9,459 bases of DNA from Kouleothrix aurantiaca (GTDB lineage Bacteria; Chloroflexota; Chloroflexia; Chloroflexales; Roseiflexaceae). The stretch is from positions 1 through 9,459 of the forward strand of contig LJCR01000048.1 of NCBI GenBank assembly GCA_001399705.1. Direction: 5' to 3'. Shown here one piece after another: positions 1-6,376 of the stretch (position 1 is the stretch's first letter; the number at the start of each line of letters is the position of its first letter). Under the pieces are notes generated by a model. The model was not told the origin of the DNA. It made no database searches and saw only the letters and a program-made list of their open reading frames with translations. A program made the translations under genes and the position numbers.

Positions 1-16
1 GTCATGGTAATACCTC
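1..16 (-). promoter_or_regulatory. Ribosome binding site and start codon of an unseen gene downstream of druA
   Basis: Read on the minus strand, GAGGT (12-16) is followed by a 6-base spacer and then ATG (5-3), with the next bases AC at the window edge. The ATG overlaps the TGA stop of the DruA gene (4-2) in the classic ATGA arrangement, so the two genes should be translationally coupled. Only the first codon and two bases are visible, so nothing can be said of the product. The good Shine-Dalgarno at ideal spacing makes a chance ATG unlikely. Context suggests a partner of DruA, but that is inference. Confidence 0.7.
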
Positions 17-2086
17 ATAAGATAAAGTACGCTCCGTAGTAGTGTCTTCTGTTTTTGGAATATTTGATAGTAATATATTTTCGATATTATACAAGATAAT
101 TTCATCTAAAACAGATGCGTTTTTTGCCCTCATGAGCAACCAACGCTCTGCCCAATGTTCAGCGATATATTTCATAGATGCATTTATTTCGGATGAATCG
201 AATACATCGAAGAAATATTGGGGATCTTCTGTTTCACCTCTTAAATATGCATATGAAGATTTACCAAGAGGTATGCCGTAAACTATTCTTTTTGATCGGT
301 GATTAGTAAATCTATCACTATTTTCAAGCCCAATATCTGACATTCCAGTACTCACTCTCCGCAACTTGGGATTCACTCCTTCTCCAAAACGGTTATTAAT
401 CAAAGTAGCTTCTCTGACTTGGGTTTGAAGTTCGTTAAGGGCTTTAACCGTTTCGCCTGAAAAATATACGGAACCGAATCCAACGGTCTTACCATATTTT
501 GTGTATGATATTTTAGCGCCATTAGTCTCAATTGGGATCGTAATACGATTATATTGACTACTTCCAACATGGTATAAGCTAGTTGTTCCTAAAAAAACCA
601 GGTCTGGCTTTCTTGAAATATAACCTTGTTTCATCTGCGATGCTATGTGACTTATATATTCTGCATATTTCTCACGGTAATCGGAAATAACCTGTGGGCC
701 AATCATGAGCATAGAAACTAATTTCCCTCCAAGGATTGAATTGTACGGAGGAATAGCGCCACAAATAATAATATCCATCATATTAATGCCGATTTTACGT
801 TTTTTGTTTTCCCGAATTAGCGTCTGAACTGCTTGCCGTCCTCGTTCCGAACCGATCAACGTACGAAGTCCTGTTCTAGATGCAATATCAACAGTTAGTT
901 GATCGATGGTGATACGGACTGAAAGCAATGCACGCAAAATTTGGGCGCGTTTCGCCAGAAACAGTACTTCATTCGATTTCTGCTCGATAGTAACCGCTTC
1001 TTCCAAGGATATAGGGCTATCTTCCAGACCAAGCGACAATTGATTGGTTGGAATTGTAGGTTGGCGGCCGATAGCTCGTCGTTCTTGTAAAAGGGCAAGG
1101 CGTTGCGCGCGAGATGCATCCACAATCTGCTGTAATCGAATAAGTGTGGCATCTGACGGATATGATAGTTCGTGACTGTCGATCAGATCGTCGGTGGCAA
1201 GATCATCAAGCGCGGTTCGCAGTGTTGTCGTAAGCATCTGCGCGATCGTCTGTACGTCCTCATCGGTCAATGTATCGGACTTAATTCGTTCAAAGATTGC
1301 CTGTGGAGTCCAGCCAATAACATTGTCGCGAGCTGATATCTGAACCATACTATTCCCCAAGGCTGCGATGCCAATAACTGGGTGGTAGGATCGAGCGGCA
1401 TCGCGCACCAGATAGAACATATTGCGCCCTGGCGTTGAGTTATACGGAATCGACCATGTATAGCGCATGTAGCGCCAGATATCATTTAAGAGTAAGCCGG
1501 TATGGCAACAACGGCTGTTCGGTGTAACTAGTTGTAGATAAGGCTGGATGACGGTTCGAATCGCCTGTTTCTGCGCTAAATCGTCGGGTTGGTTGATGGC
1601 TGCTGCGAGGTCGTGAGCGAGTTGTGTGCCATCCGCGAAGAGGGAGCGGATCGATACCATCTGACCATTGAAAGGCCGCTGGCGCTCCATATCCTGAACG
1701 AAACGACGGACAGAGGGTTTTGTCAACTGGGTCAAGCGTTCGTAGCTGAGCGACTCGCGGATCGCCATCTTGTGGGTACGGATGGCTTCAGGATCATTAG
1801 TAGGCTCAGTCCAAGCGGGTGGTGCGAGATAGATGCGCCCCTGTCGGCAAACGTGTGTCCAACCCTGGCGCAGCAGATCGCGCATGACTAGTAGATATGC
1901 TTGATATCGTAAGCGAGGCACATTGGCCTGAGGGTAGTCTGGAAGATTGTGCAGATGTTGGGTCAGTAGATGGCCGATTTCAGCAGAACCCCTATTATCG
2001 TCCAGGGCGATCAACAAACGCTGCAATTCGGTTTCGTATGGGCCGATCTGTTGGGGCCAAAAGATATATGGGGAATCATCAGCCAT
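2..2086 (-). CDS. druA: DruA-like protein (DUF4338), Druantia-type anti-phage defence
   Basis: This 694-residue cytoplasmic protein matches, from memory of the family, the long form of DUF4338 proteins annotated as Druantia anti-phage protein DruA; the molecular activity of DruA is not established. Numbering from the ATG at 2086, recognisable blocks are CCHTG (193-197), DIWRYMRYTW (202-211), TPGRNMFYLVRD (218-229), ARDNVIGW (252-259), CGAIPPYNSILGGKLV (442-457), LGTTSLYHVGSSQYNRI (499-515), FGEGVNPKLRRV (567-578) and RIVYGIPLG (600-608). The region around 310-370 looks like a less conserved linker. The ATG is preferred because a GGA lies 10 bases upstream and the promoter would leave a leader of about 30 bases; a GTG at 2101 would add five residues (MEKSY). 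No signal peptide or membrane span is seen. The 3' half is markedly AT-richer than the 5' half. The stop overlaps the start of a following gene beyond the left edge. No DruE-like helicase or other Druantia partner is visible here. Confidence 0.85.
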   Translation of the reverse strand: MADDSPYIFWPQQIGPYETELQRLLIALDDNRGSAEIGHLLTQHLHNLPDYPQANVPRLRYQAYLLVMRDLLRQGWTHVCRQGRIYLAPPAWTEPTNDPEAIRTHKMAIRESLSYERLTQLTKPSVRRFVQDMERQRPFNGQMVSIRSLFADGTQLAHDLAAAINQPDDLAQKQAIRTVIQPYLQLVTPNSRCCHTGLLLNDIWRYMRYTWSIPYNSTPGRNMFYLVRDAARSYHPVIGIAALGNSMVQISARDNVIGWTPQAIFERIKSDTLTDEDVQTIAQMLTTTLRTALDDLATDDLIDSHELSYPSDATLIRLQQIVDASRAQRLALLQERRAIGRQPTIPTNQLSLGLEDSPISLEEAVTIEQKSNEVLFLAKRAQILRALLSVRITIDQLTVDIASRTGLRTLIGSERGRQAVQTLIRENKKRKIGINMMDIIICGAIPPYNSILGGKLVSMLMIGPQVISDYREKYAEYISHIASQMKQGYISRKPDLVFLGTTSLYHVGSSQYNRITIPIETNGAKISYTKYGKTVGFGSVYFSGETVKALNELQTQVREATLINNRFGEGVNPKLRRVSTGMSDIGLENSDRFTNHRSKRIVYGIPLGKSSYAYLRGETEDPQYFFDVFDSSEINASMKYIAEHWAERWLLMRAKNASVLDEIILYNIENILLSNIPKTEDTTTERTLSYEVLP

Positions 2087-2121
2087 GTAAGATTTTTCCA
2101 CTACTTTGCTTGTCGACGGCT

Positions 2122-2151
2122 ATTGTATGCTATACGGTAACAGCATGTCAA
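2122..2151 (-). promoter_or_regulatory. Sigma-70-type promoter of the druA operon
   Basis: On the minus strand a perfect TTGACA (2151-2146) is followed after 18 bases by TACAAT (2127-2122), five of six matches to the -10 consensus. Transcription would begin near 2115, giving a leader of about 30 bases to the ATG at 2086. No obvious operator is seen, although AT-rich sequence surrounds the -10. Confidence 0.6.
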
Positions 2152-2198
2152 AATGCTCATTGGGATTGCGCACATGTTACCGGCGGAAAACAAAGTTT

Positions 2199-2380
2199 CT
2201 CAATGGTTTTGTATGGTACAAAGGTGTCGTCCAGGACACCGAAACCACGGGTGGCCGACATAGTCGTGCCCATGCGATCAACAATCGCGGGCAGGTTGTT
2301 GACGATGCAAAGACGAAAAATGGCGAGGCTCACGCTTTTTGTGGAATAAAGGCGTGATGCTCGATCTCGTCACTCCCCTG
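2199..2380 (+). pseudogene. Frameshifted fragment of a HAF-repeat protein
   Basis: From 2202 the plus strand encodes FVWYKGV, then TGGRHSRAHAINNRGQVV, then NGEAHAF. This is the pattern of the extracellular HAF-family repeat (a YAINDRGQVVG-type core followed by HAFLWDNGVMTDLGTLGG). The frame breaks in a run of five T (2336-2340) and ends at a TGA (2355-2357). Adding one T restores FLWNKGVMLDLVT up to the edge of the tandem repeat array. Intact members are long secreted proteins with many copies and a signal peptide; here only about one and a half units remain, with no start or secretion signal. It is best read as a decayed gene remnant cut off by the array. The function of the family is poorly known. 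Confidence 0.7.
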
Positions 2381-2753
2381 CGAGCAAGCATGCAACCCCT
2401 GCGAACGACCATGCAACCCCTGCGAACGACCATGCAATCCTCGCAAGCAAGCATGCAACCTCCGCGAGCAAGCATGCAACCCCTGTGAGCAAGCTTGCAG
2501 CCTCCGCGAGCAAGCATACAGCCTCCGCGAGCAAGCATACAGCCCCTGCGAGCAAGCAATGCAACCTCCGCGAGCAAGCATGCAGCCTCTGCGAGCAAGC
2601 ATGCAACCCCTGCGAGCAAGCATTCAGCCTCCGCGAGCAAGCATGCAACCCCTGCGAGCAAGCATGCAACCCCTGCGAGCAAGCATGCAACTCCCGCGAG
2701 CAAGCATTCAGCCTCTGCGAACGACCATTCGACCCCTGCGAGCAAGCATGCAA
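2375..2753. repeat. Tandem array of 18 direct 21-bp repeats
   Basis: Eighteen head-to-tail units run from 2375 to 2753. The consensus is CCYCYGCGAG joined directly to CAAGCATGCAR. All units are 21 bases except unit 9 (2543-2564), which has one extra A. Units 2, 3 and 17 carry GAACGACC in place of GAGCAAGC. Most units contain the palindrome GCATGC; others have CATACA, CATTCA or CATTCG. Because 21 is divisible by three, several frames on both strands stay open and give seven-residue repeats such as MQPLRAS or SKHATPA. The MQPLRAS frame is stopped by TGA in unit 6 and shifted in unit 9, and no frame has a credible start signal, so a non-coding minisatellite is favoured. There are no unique spacers, so this is not a CRISPR array. 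Confidence 0.95.
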
Positions 2754-2789
2754 CCCCGCTGAGGAACTTAGTGCATTGTCATCACGAAA

Positions 2790-2813
2790 CCCTAGACCCT
2801 ATTCCCTAACCCC
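2790..2813 (-). other. Telomere-like four-G-tract motif (potential G-quadruplex)
   Basis: The plus strand has four C-tracts in CCCTAGACCCTATTCCC followed by TAACCCC. The minus strand therefore carries GGGG, GGG, GGG and GGG separated by loops of 3-4 bases. This fits the usual consensus for an intramolecular G-quadruplex (four G-tracts of at least three, loops of 1-7). It sits 37 bases after the tandem array and about 60 bases before the -10 box of the broken reductase gene. Confidence 0.6.
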
Positions 2814-2872
2814 TGCGTCGCTATCTGTATTGCCGGCCTCCAATATTTCCCTCTTCAGCGCAATATATGCCG

Positions 2873-2878
2873 TACAAT
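2873..2878 (+). promoter_or_regulatory. Possible -10 box of the aldo/keto reductase remnant
   Basis: TACAAT lies 40 bases before the GTG start codon of the broken reductase gene. No good -35 box is found 16-19 bases upstream, so the call rests on the hexamer and its position. Confidence 0.3.
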
Positions 2879-2918
2879 AGCGGCGGCTCGAACGACGAAC
2901 CAACAGGGAGGTGCGATT

Positions 2919-3294
2919 GTGGAATACCGGCAGCTTGGCGGCTCGGGTTTGCAGGTGCCCGTGCTCTCGTTTGGCACGGCAACCTTTGCGGGCGGCACGG
3001 GCGAGCGCGCATGGGGAAATACGCAGGTGGCCGAGGCAACGCGCCTGGTTGATATTGCCGTCGAAGCGGGCGCGAACCTGTTCGATACCGCCGATGTCTA
3101 TTCGGGCGGGCGCTCGGAGGAGGTGCTGGGCGAGGCGATCAAGGGGCGGCGCGACCGCGTGCTGCTGGCGACCAAAGCAACCTTTCGCAGCGAGGCCGGG
3201 CCGAATGGGCTTGGCTCTTCGCGCCACCACGCCGATCTACCCCTACTGGCACCAGCTGAACTTCAGGGAGCGCAACCCGTTCCCCACGCTGTGA
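2919..3294 (+). pseudogene. Aldo/keto reductase with internal deletion
   Basis: The GTG start at 2919 has a strong Shine-Dalgarno, AGGGAGG (2905-2911), seven bases upstream. The first 104 residues are a clear aldo/keto reductase N-terminus: the EYRQLGGSGLQVP start, FDTADVYSGGRSEEVLG with the catalytic Asp56 and Tyr61, and LLATK with Lys86. After GPNGLGSSRHH near 3230 the homology stops. In another frame the sequence then gives TPIYPYWHQLNFRERNP and ends at TGA (3292-3294), which looks like the extreme C-terminus of the same kind of enzyme. Intact members have about 320-340 residues, so roughly 200 codons, including the catalytic His and the NADPH-binding C-terminal half, are missing, and the two ends are out of frame. 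Read without the shift, the ORF runs on to 3341 with unrelated residues. It should be inactive. Confidence 0.8.
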
Positions 3295-3421
3295 AAAGAA
3301 CATGCGCTTCCTGTCTTTCCCGCATTTGCTCAGCTGCATGACGTATATGGAGTGCGTGCATGCAGGCGCAGCAGTTTGTTCGGCCGCGAGCCGCAAAGCT
3401 TTCATCGCAGAAAGGTTGGTT

Positions 3422-4990
3422 CTAGTACATTCCGACAAGTAAGAAACAGAACCATGCGGCCATATATGCGACCATCAGCATCGCAAGGGCTGGAAGAAAG
3501 CGCAGGCGCGCCAATTTGCGATACAGGAGCATACCGATCAGTATGATCAGACAGGCGACGAGGGGTATAAAATACGCATTCCATTCACGAACACCGTGCC
3601 ACATGTTCGTGAGTACAGACTGATGTGATAAGGAAATTCCAGGACGCGGCAATAATAGATCGCTCGGCTGATGCAGAATGCGCTGTAAACCAGCGACCTG
3701 GTACGACCAGCCAAGCGGCTCTCCACTAAAGTACAACTGCAGCGGTAGCCACCCCTGCTCCACAATAGTAATAAGCAAGAGCTGATGCGCAATCAAGAGG
3801 CTACCCAGCAGGTATAGCGCTCCCTTTCCCCACTGCCGGCTCCATACTTCACGAAACAATGATACAAAGCCAATCGCAAGCACTGGCGACGCTTCAGTGA
3901 AGTAGCGAGCGCCGAAGCCGCCGCCGCCGTGCCACGTAATAAATGAGCCTAAAACATAACAATAGCCCGCAAGATAAGCCAACATAGTGATGCGGAGCGA
4001 GATAGGCCGAATGCGAAAGGTGCCAACCACGCCAAATATAACAAATGGCGCCCAGTACAGTACCCCGCGATTCGTGTGAACAAATAAATTAAGCAGATAC
4101 GGCGGAAAAAACGTTGTATGTGTATTGAACATCTGGCTTGGCACAGGCGGCGAAAGCCATCTGTTATAAAGGTGGTGCCACAGTGCCATCTGAGGCAAAA
4201 GCATTATAAACACGGCCACCGCAGCGATACTGCATTGGATAATGATGCCACGAACGCGCGGCCAATCGCGCCCATAAAGTGCAGTGCCAAAATAGATCAA
4301 AAATAGAGTCGCGGGCAGAATCACAGTAGTGGCACCGATCCAGCGCGTGGCAGCGTTCAAACCAACAAAAGCGCCTGTTACAAGGCCACTATACCGAAGC
4401 GGAATACGCTCCCGCTGGATCTGGATGACAACATATAGCAGCAGCGACGTTGCGAGTATTCCGGTGCTATGACCCATCAGCGGTTGGCGATATACATAAT
4501 AGAAAAGCGGTGTAGCAAAGAGCACGAGTGTTGCTGCGAGAAGAGAAAGGCCACGACTTGCAAACAAACAACAAATACGGTAGATCACAAAAACGCCGAG
4601 CAAGCCGTAGAGCGCTGAGCCTGCGCTTACAAACGCAATATACAAGGGCGTGAGACCATTCGCAGCCTGCTGGCCTTGCGTTGCTAGTGTGAGCACATGA
4701 GCCATCAGGAAGAACGGCGACCAGGCAATGCTTACGCCCATTGGCCATACGCTAGGTACAAGGCCGGTCACAGTGCGGCGCTGTGTCGCTTCTACCGGAA
4801 TAACTTCAGCATGGACATCTACATCATGATCGATAATTGGGGAGCGCATCTGCGCATAATAAAACGATGGATCCCACACCCAATTATCGGTTGGGCCGAA
4901 GAAAACGAGCACAGAGCAGATAATTACAATGTCAATGAGACACTGACGATAGTGAGCGATAGCTGGTACATGGATACTTTTCCAATTCAT
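3422..4990 (-). CDS. Multi-span membrane protein, probable GT-C type glycosyltransferase
   Basis: This 522-residue protein is largely hydrophobic, with roughly ten or more membrane spans, the first at about 17-32 and the last at about 498-519. Features suggest the GT-C fold (membrane transferases using polyprenyl-phosphate sugars, active site outside the membrane). These are an acidic motif in the first outer loop, D40-PSFYYAQMRSPIIDHDVD (40-58), the block VPSVWPMGVSIAWSPFFL (78-95), YRQPLMGHS (167-175) and HGGGGFGARYF (354-364). These resemble family 39-like proteins in which the first-loop Asp is catalytic. Donor and acceptor cannot be named. The ATG at 4990 has only a weak upstream GATGAG. 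It stands alone, transcribed away from the acetyltransferase genes, with no cell-wall or polysaccharide gene nearby. Its GC content is intermediate between the DruA gene and the right half. Confidence 0.7.
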   Translation of the reverse strand: MNWKSIHVPAIAHYRQCLIDIVIICSVLVFFGPTDNWVWDPSFYYAQMRSPIIDHDVDVHAEVIPVEATQRRTVTGLVPSVWPMGVSIAWSPFFLMAHVLTLATQGQQAANGLTPLYIAFVSAGSALYGLLGVFVIYRICCLFASRGLSLLAATLVLFATPLFYYVYRQPLMGHSTGILATSLLLYVVIQIQRERIPLRYSGLVTGAFVGLNAATRWIGATTVILPATLFLIYFGTALYGRDWPRVRGIIIQCSIAAVAVFIMLLPQMALWHHLYNRWLSPPVPSQMFNTHTTFFPPYLLNLFVHTNRGVLYWAPFVIFGVVGTFRIRPISLRITMLAYLAGYCYVLGSFITWHGGGGFGARYFTEASPVLAIGFVSLFREVWSRQWGKGALYLLGSLLIAHQLLLITIVEQGWLPLQLYFSGEPLGWSYQVAGLQRILHQPSDLLLPRPGISLSHQSVLTNMWHGVREWNAYFIPLVACLIILIGMLLYRKLARLRFLPALAMLMVAYMAAWFCFLLVGMY

Positions 4991-5510
4991 TTTGGCACGC
5001 TCATCACTTTAAGCTATCATCACTACAGCTCAAACACTGCGAGGTCAGCGCCGGCACGCATGGACGTGCCAGCAAGTGGAAAGAGACACCTGCAGGATAC
5101 CATACGTATCAAAATCTGTTTCAGTCTGTGTGATCGGCTGGAAGCAGTGAAGAGCCTGTTCACATCTCACAAGTATAGAAAGTGCTATTACTGTGCGGAC
5201 CTACACGTTTTCTGTGCACATGGTTTGCTGGGTAACACTAAATTCGCGAAACACTGTTCAGCACTACAGTCGCTTGTACTGCGTCCAATTCGCCTATTCG
5301 TGGCTCTGTGCGTTCTTGCGCCGGAATACCGAAAATGACATTCGGGAATAGCACAGCTGGAGGAAAGGAAGCCGCGAGCGATTTGGGCAAGGGGATTTTG
5401 AGCGGTGTGGGCGCAGTTGTGTTTGCTGTGCAACTATCGAAAAATTTCTTAGCCCCAAAAGAACTATGCTATACTCGGCATCAGTCGCTTTCTCAGCGGA
5501 GCATCCGCCC
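4991..5510. other. Long intergenic region without a recognisable gene
   Basis: These 520 bases separate the divergent membrane protein gene and the acetyltransferase group. Short open frames occur on both strands but none has a convincing start signal, domain or codon pattern. The only structures seen are a short perfect inverted repeat, GGCACG (5053-5058) and CGTGCC (5065-5070) around a six-base loop, and a promoter-like element near the right end. It should contain the promoter of the membrane protein gene, but no clear -35/-10 pair is visible. Confidence 0.5.
5467..5475 (+). promoter_or_regulatory. Extended -10 promoter element
   Basis: TGCTATACT is an extended -10 box (TGn joined to TATACT at 5470-5475). 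Transcription would start near 5482, about 30 bases before the small ORF at 5511. The -35 region is poor, as is usual with extended -10 promoters. It is the likely promoter for the small ORF and the first acetyltransferase. Confidence 0.45.
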
Positions 5511-5624
5511 ATGACAACCGTAAACCAGCGTTGCCCGGCGCGTCTCGATGATCAACAGGCCGAAGATATTTTCGTGCTCAACCTTCAGCGGGCGGTTGCT
5601 GATCGCCTGCGAGCCACGTCATGA
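5511..5624 (+). CDS. Small 37-residue ORF coupled to the acetyltransferase gene
   Basis: An ATG at 5511 opens a 37-codon frame beginning MTTVNQRCPARLDD and ending RAVADRLRATS. Its TGA overlaps the ATG of the next gene as ATGA (5621-5624). A CGGAG (5497-5501) lies nine bases upstream, inside a small perfect hairpin, GCGGA (5496-5500) and TCCGC (5504-5508), that could mask it. I do not recognise the peptide. It may be a leader peptide that couples translation, or the tail of a decayed gene. The extended -10 element upstream and the exact overlap favour real translation. Confidence 0.4.
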   Translation: MTTVNQRCPARLDDQQAEDIFVLNLQRAVADRLRATS

Positions 5625-6088
5625 GCTACTCGATTCGCCCCGCCACGCCCGCCGACCTCGATGCGATGCTGGCGCTGTTTCCGCGCCTGGCCGCATTCGA
5701 TCTGCCGCCGCGCCGCGCGCCCGAGCACCTCTGGCACGGCGATGCCGAGCTGCTGCGCGCGTGGGCCGCGGGCGGCGCGCCTGCGTTGCTGGTGCGCGTC
5801 GCCGTCGATGCTGATGATCTGGTGCTTGGCGTGGCGCTGGTGAGCCTGCGCGAGGAGCTGCTGAGCCACGCGCCCAGCGCCCACCTCGAAGTGCTGGCCA
5901 TCCACGCTGCCGCCGAAGGCCGCGGAATTGGCCGCGCGCTGCTCGACAGCGCCGAAGACGCTGCCCGCGCCCACGGCGCGCAAAGCATGACGTTGCACGT
6001 CTTCGCCAACAACACCCGCGCCCGCGCCGTCTACGAGCGCATGGGCTACGACGGCGAGCTGCTGCGCTATATCAAGCATTTCGAGTGA
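5621..6088 (+). CDS. GNAT-family N-acetyltransferase
   Basis: This 155-residue protein has the GNAT fold signatures. The N-terminal SIRPATPADLDAM (4-16) forms strand 1 and helix 1. LEVLAIHAAAEGRGIGRALL (89-108) contains the acetyl-CoA pyrophosphate-binding loop, and VFANNTRARAVYERMGY (127-143) is the motif B region. It transfers an acetyl group from acetyl-CoA to an amine; the substrate cannot be predicted. The ATG overlaps the stop of the preceding small ORF, with only a weak GCGAG upstream, so reinitiation is likely. Its high GC content and GCG/CGC-rich codons match the rest of the right half. Confidence 0.88.
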   Translation: MSYSIRPATPADLDAMLALFPRLAAFDLPPRRAPEHLWHGDAELLRAWAAGGAPALLVRVAVDADDLVLGVALVSLREELLSHAPSAHLEVLAIHAAAEGRGIGRALLDSAEDAARAHGAQSMTLHVFANNTRARAVYERMGYDGELLRYIKHFE

Positions 6089-6135
6089 ATGTTGGGTTGT
6101 AATTGGCTATAAGAACCGGCCAGGGAAATACCGCG

Positions 6136-6236
6136 CACCCTTCGATACGGCCTGCGGCCTACTCAGGATGCGGTGGCAGGAAGAGGAGGCGTAGTAAGTG
6201 GCATCCTGAGTAGCGCGAAGCGCGTATCGAAGGGTG
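6136..6236. repeat. Nested inverted repeat able to fold into a cruciform with side hairpins
   Basis: Two pairs of perfect 13-bp arms are nested. The outer pair is CACCCTTCGATAC (6136-6148) with its complement (6224-6236); the inner pair is CTACTCAGGATGC (6159-6171) with its complement (6201-6213). The segments between the arms do not pair with each other. Instead each is a small hairpin of its own: GGCC-TGC-GGCC (6149-6159) on the left and CGCG-AAG-CGCG (6214-6224) on the right. A 29-base purine-rich loop (6172-6200) closes the structure. It lies between two acetyltransferase genes, has no T-tail, and looks like a REP- or MITE-type dispersed element rather than a terminator. Confidence 0.85.
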
Positions 6237-6265
6237 CCGCGCCCACGGCAACCTTCAACATCCCC

Positions 6266-6361
6266 GTGTCTCTGCGCCTCCGTAGTAAATCTTTTGTCCT
6301 TCGCCGTTCGCCATCGGTCCGCCGTCGGTCGTCGTTAGTCGGTTGTCCGTCGTCCTTCGCC
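6266..6361. repeat. Low-complexity spacer repeat before the second acetyltransferase
   Basis: From 6266 the plus strand reads GTGTCTCTGCGCCTCCGT and then AAATCTTTTGTC, which resembles one arm of the CACAGAG-type dispersed repeat read in reverse. It continues into about 60 bases made almost only of T, C and G in CGTCGGTCG-like words. The stretch is bounded by the direct repeat GTCCTTCGCC at 6296-6305 and 6352-6361. It ends just before the Shine-Dalgarno of the next gene and is open in one frame, but its composition is not protein-like. Confidence 0.5.
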
Positions 6362-6376
6362 TGCACAGGAGCAGCC

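Noticed and set aside
2375..2753. CRISPR array
   Set aside because: Units are contiguous and almost identical, with no unique spacers and no cas genes in the window.
2278..2880. Several open frames on both strands over the 21-bp repeats, up to 155 codons, with cysteine-rich or SKHATPA-like repeats
   Set aside because: A 21-base period keeps several frames open automatically. None has a credible ribosome site, conserved ends or consistent synonymous variation.
3334..3365. CTGCATG/CATGCAG inverted repeat downstream of the reductase remnant as a terminator
   Set aside because: The stem is short, the loop long, and no T-run follows; likely chance or minor structure.
5053..5070. GGCACG/CGTGCC inverted repeat as an operator for the membrane protein gene
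   Set aside because: Six-bp arms are short enough to occur by chance and no promoter was found beside it.
4697..5338. 213-codon plus-strand ORF over the start of the membrane protein gene
   Set aside because: The first half is antisense to a well-supported gene and the rest shows no domain, start signal or protein-like composition.
6173..6376. N-terminal extension of the second acetyltransferase to 6173
   Set aside because: It would translate the inverted repeat and low-complexity spacer, whereas the ATG at 6377 has a good AGGAG and starts exactly with the GNAT N-terminal motif.
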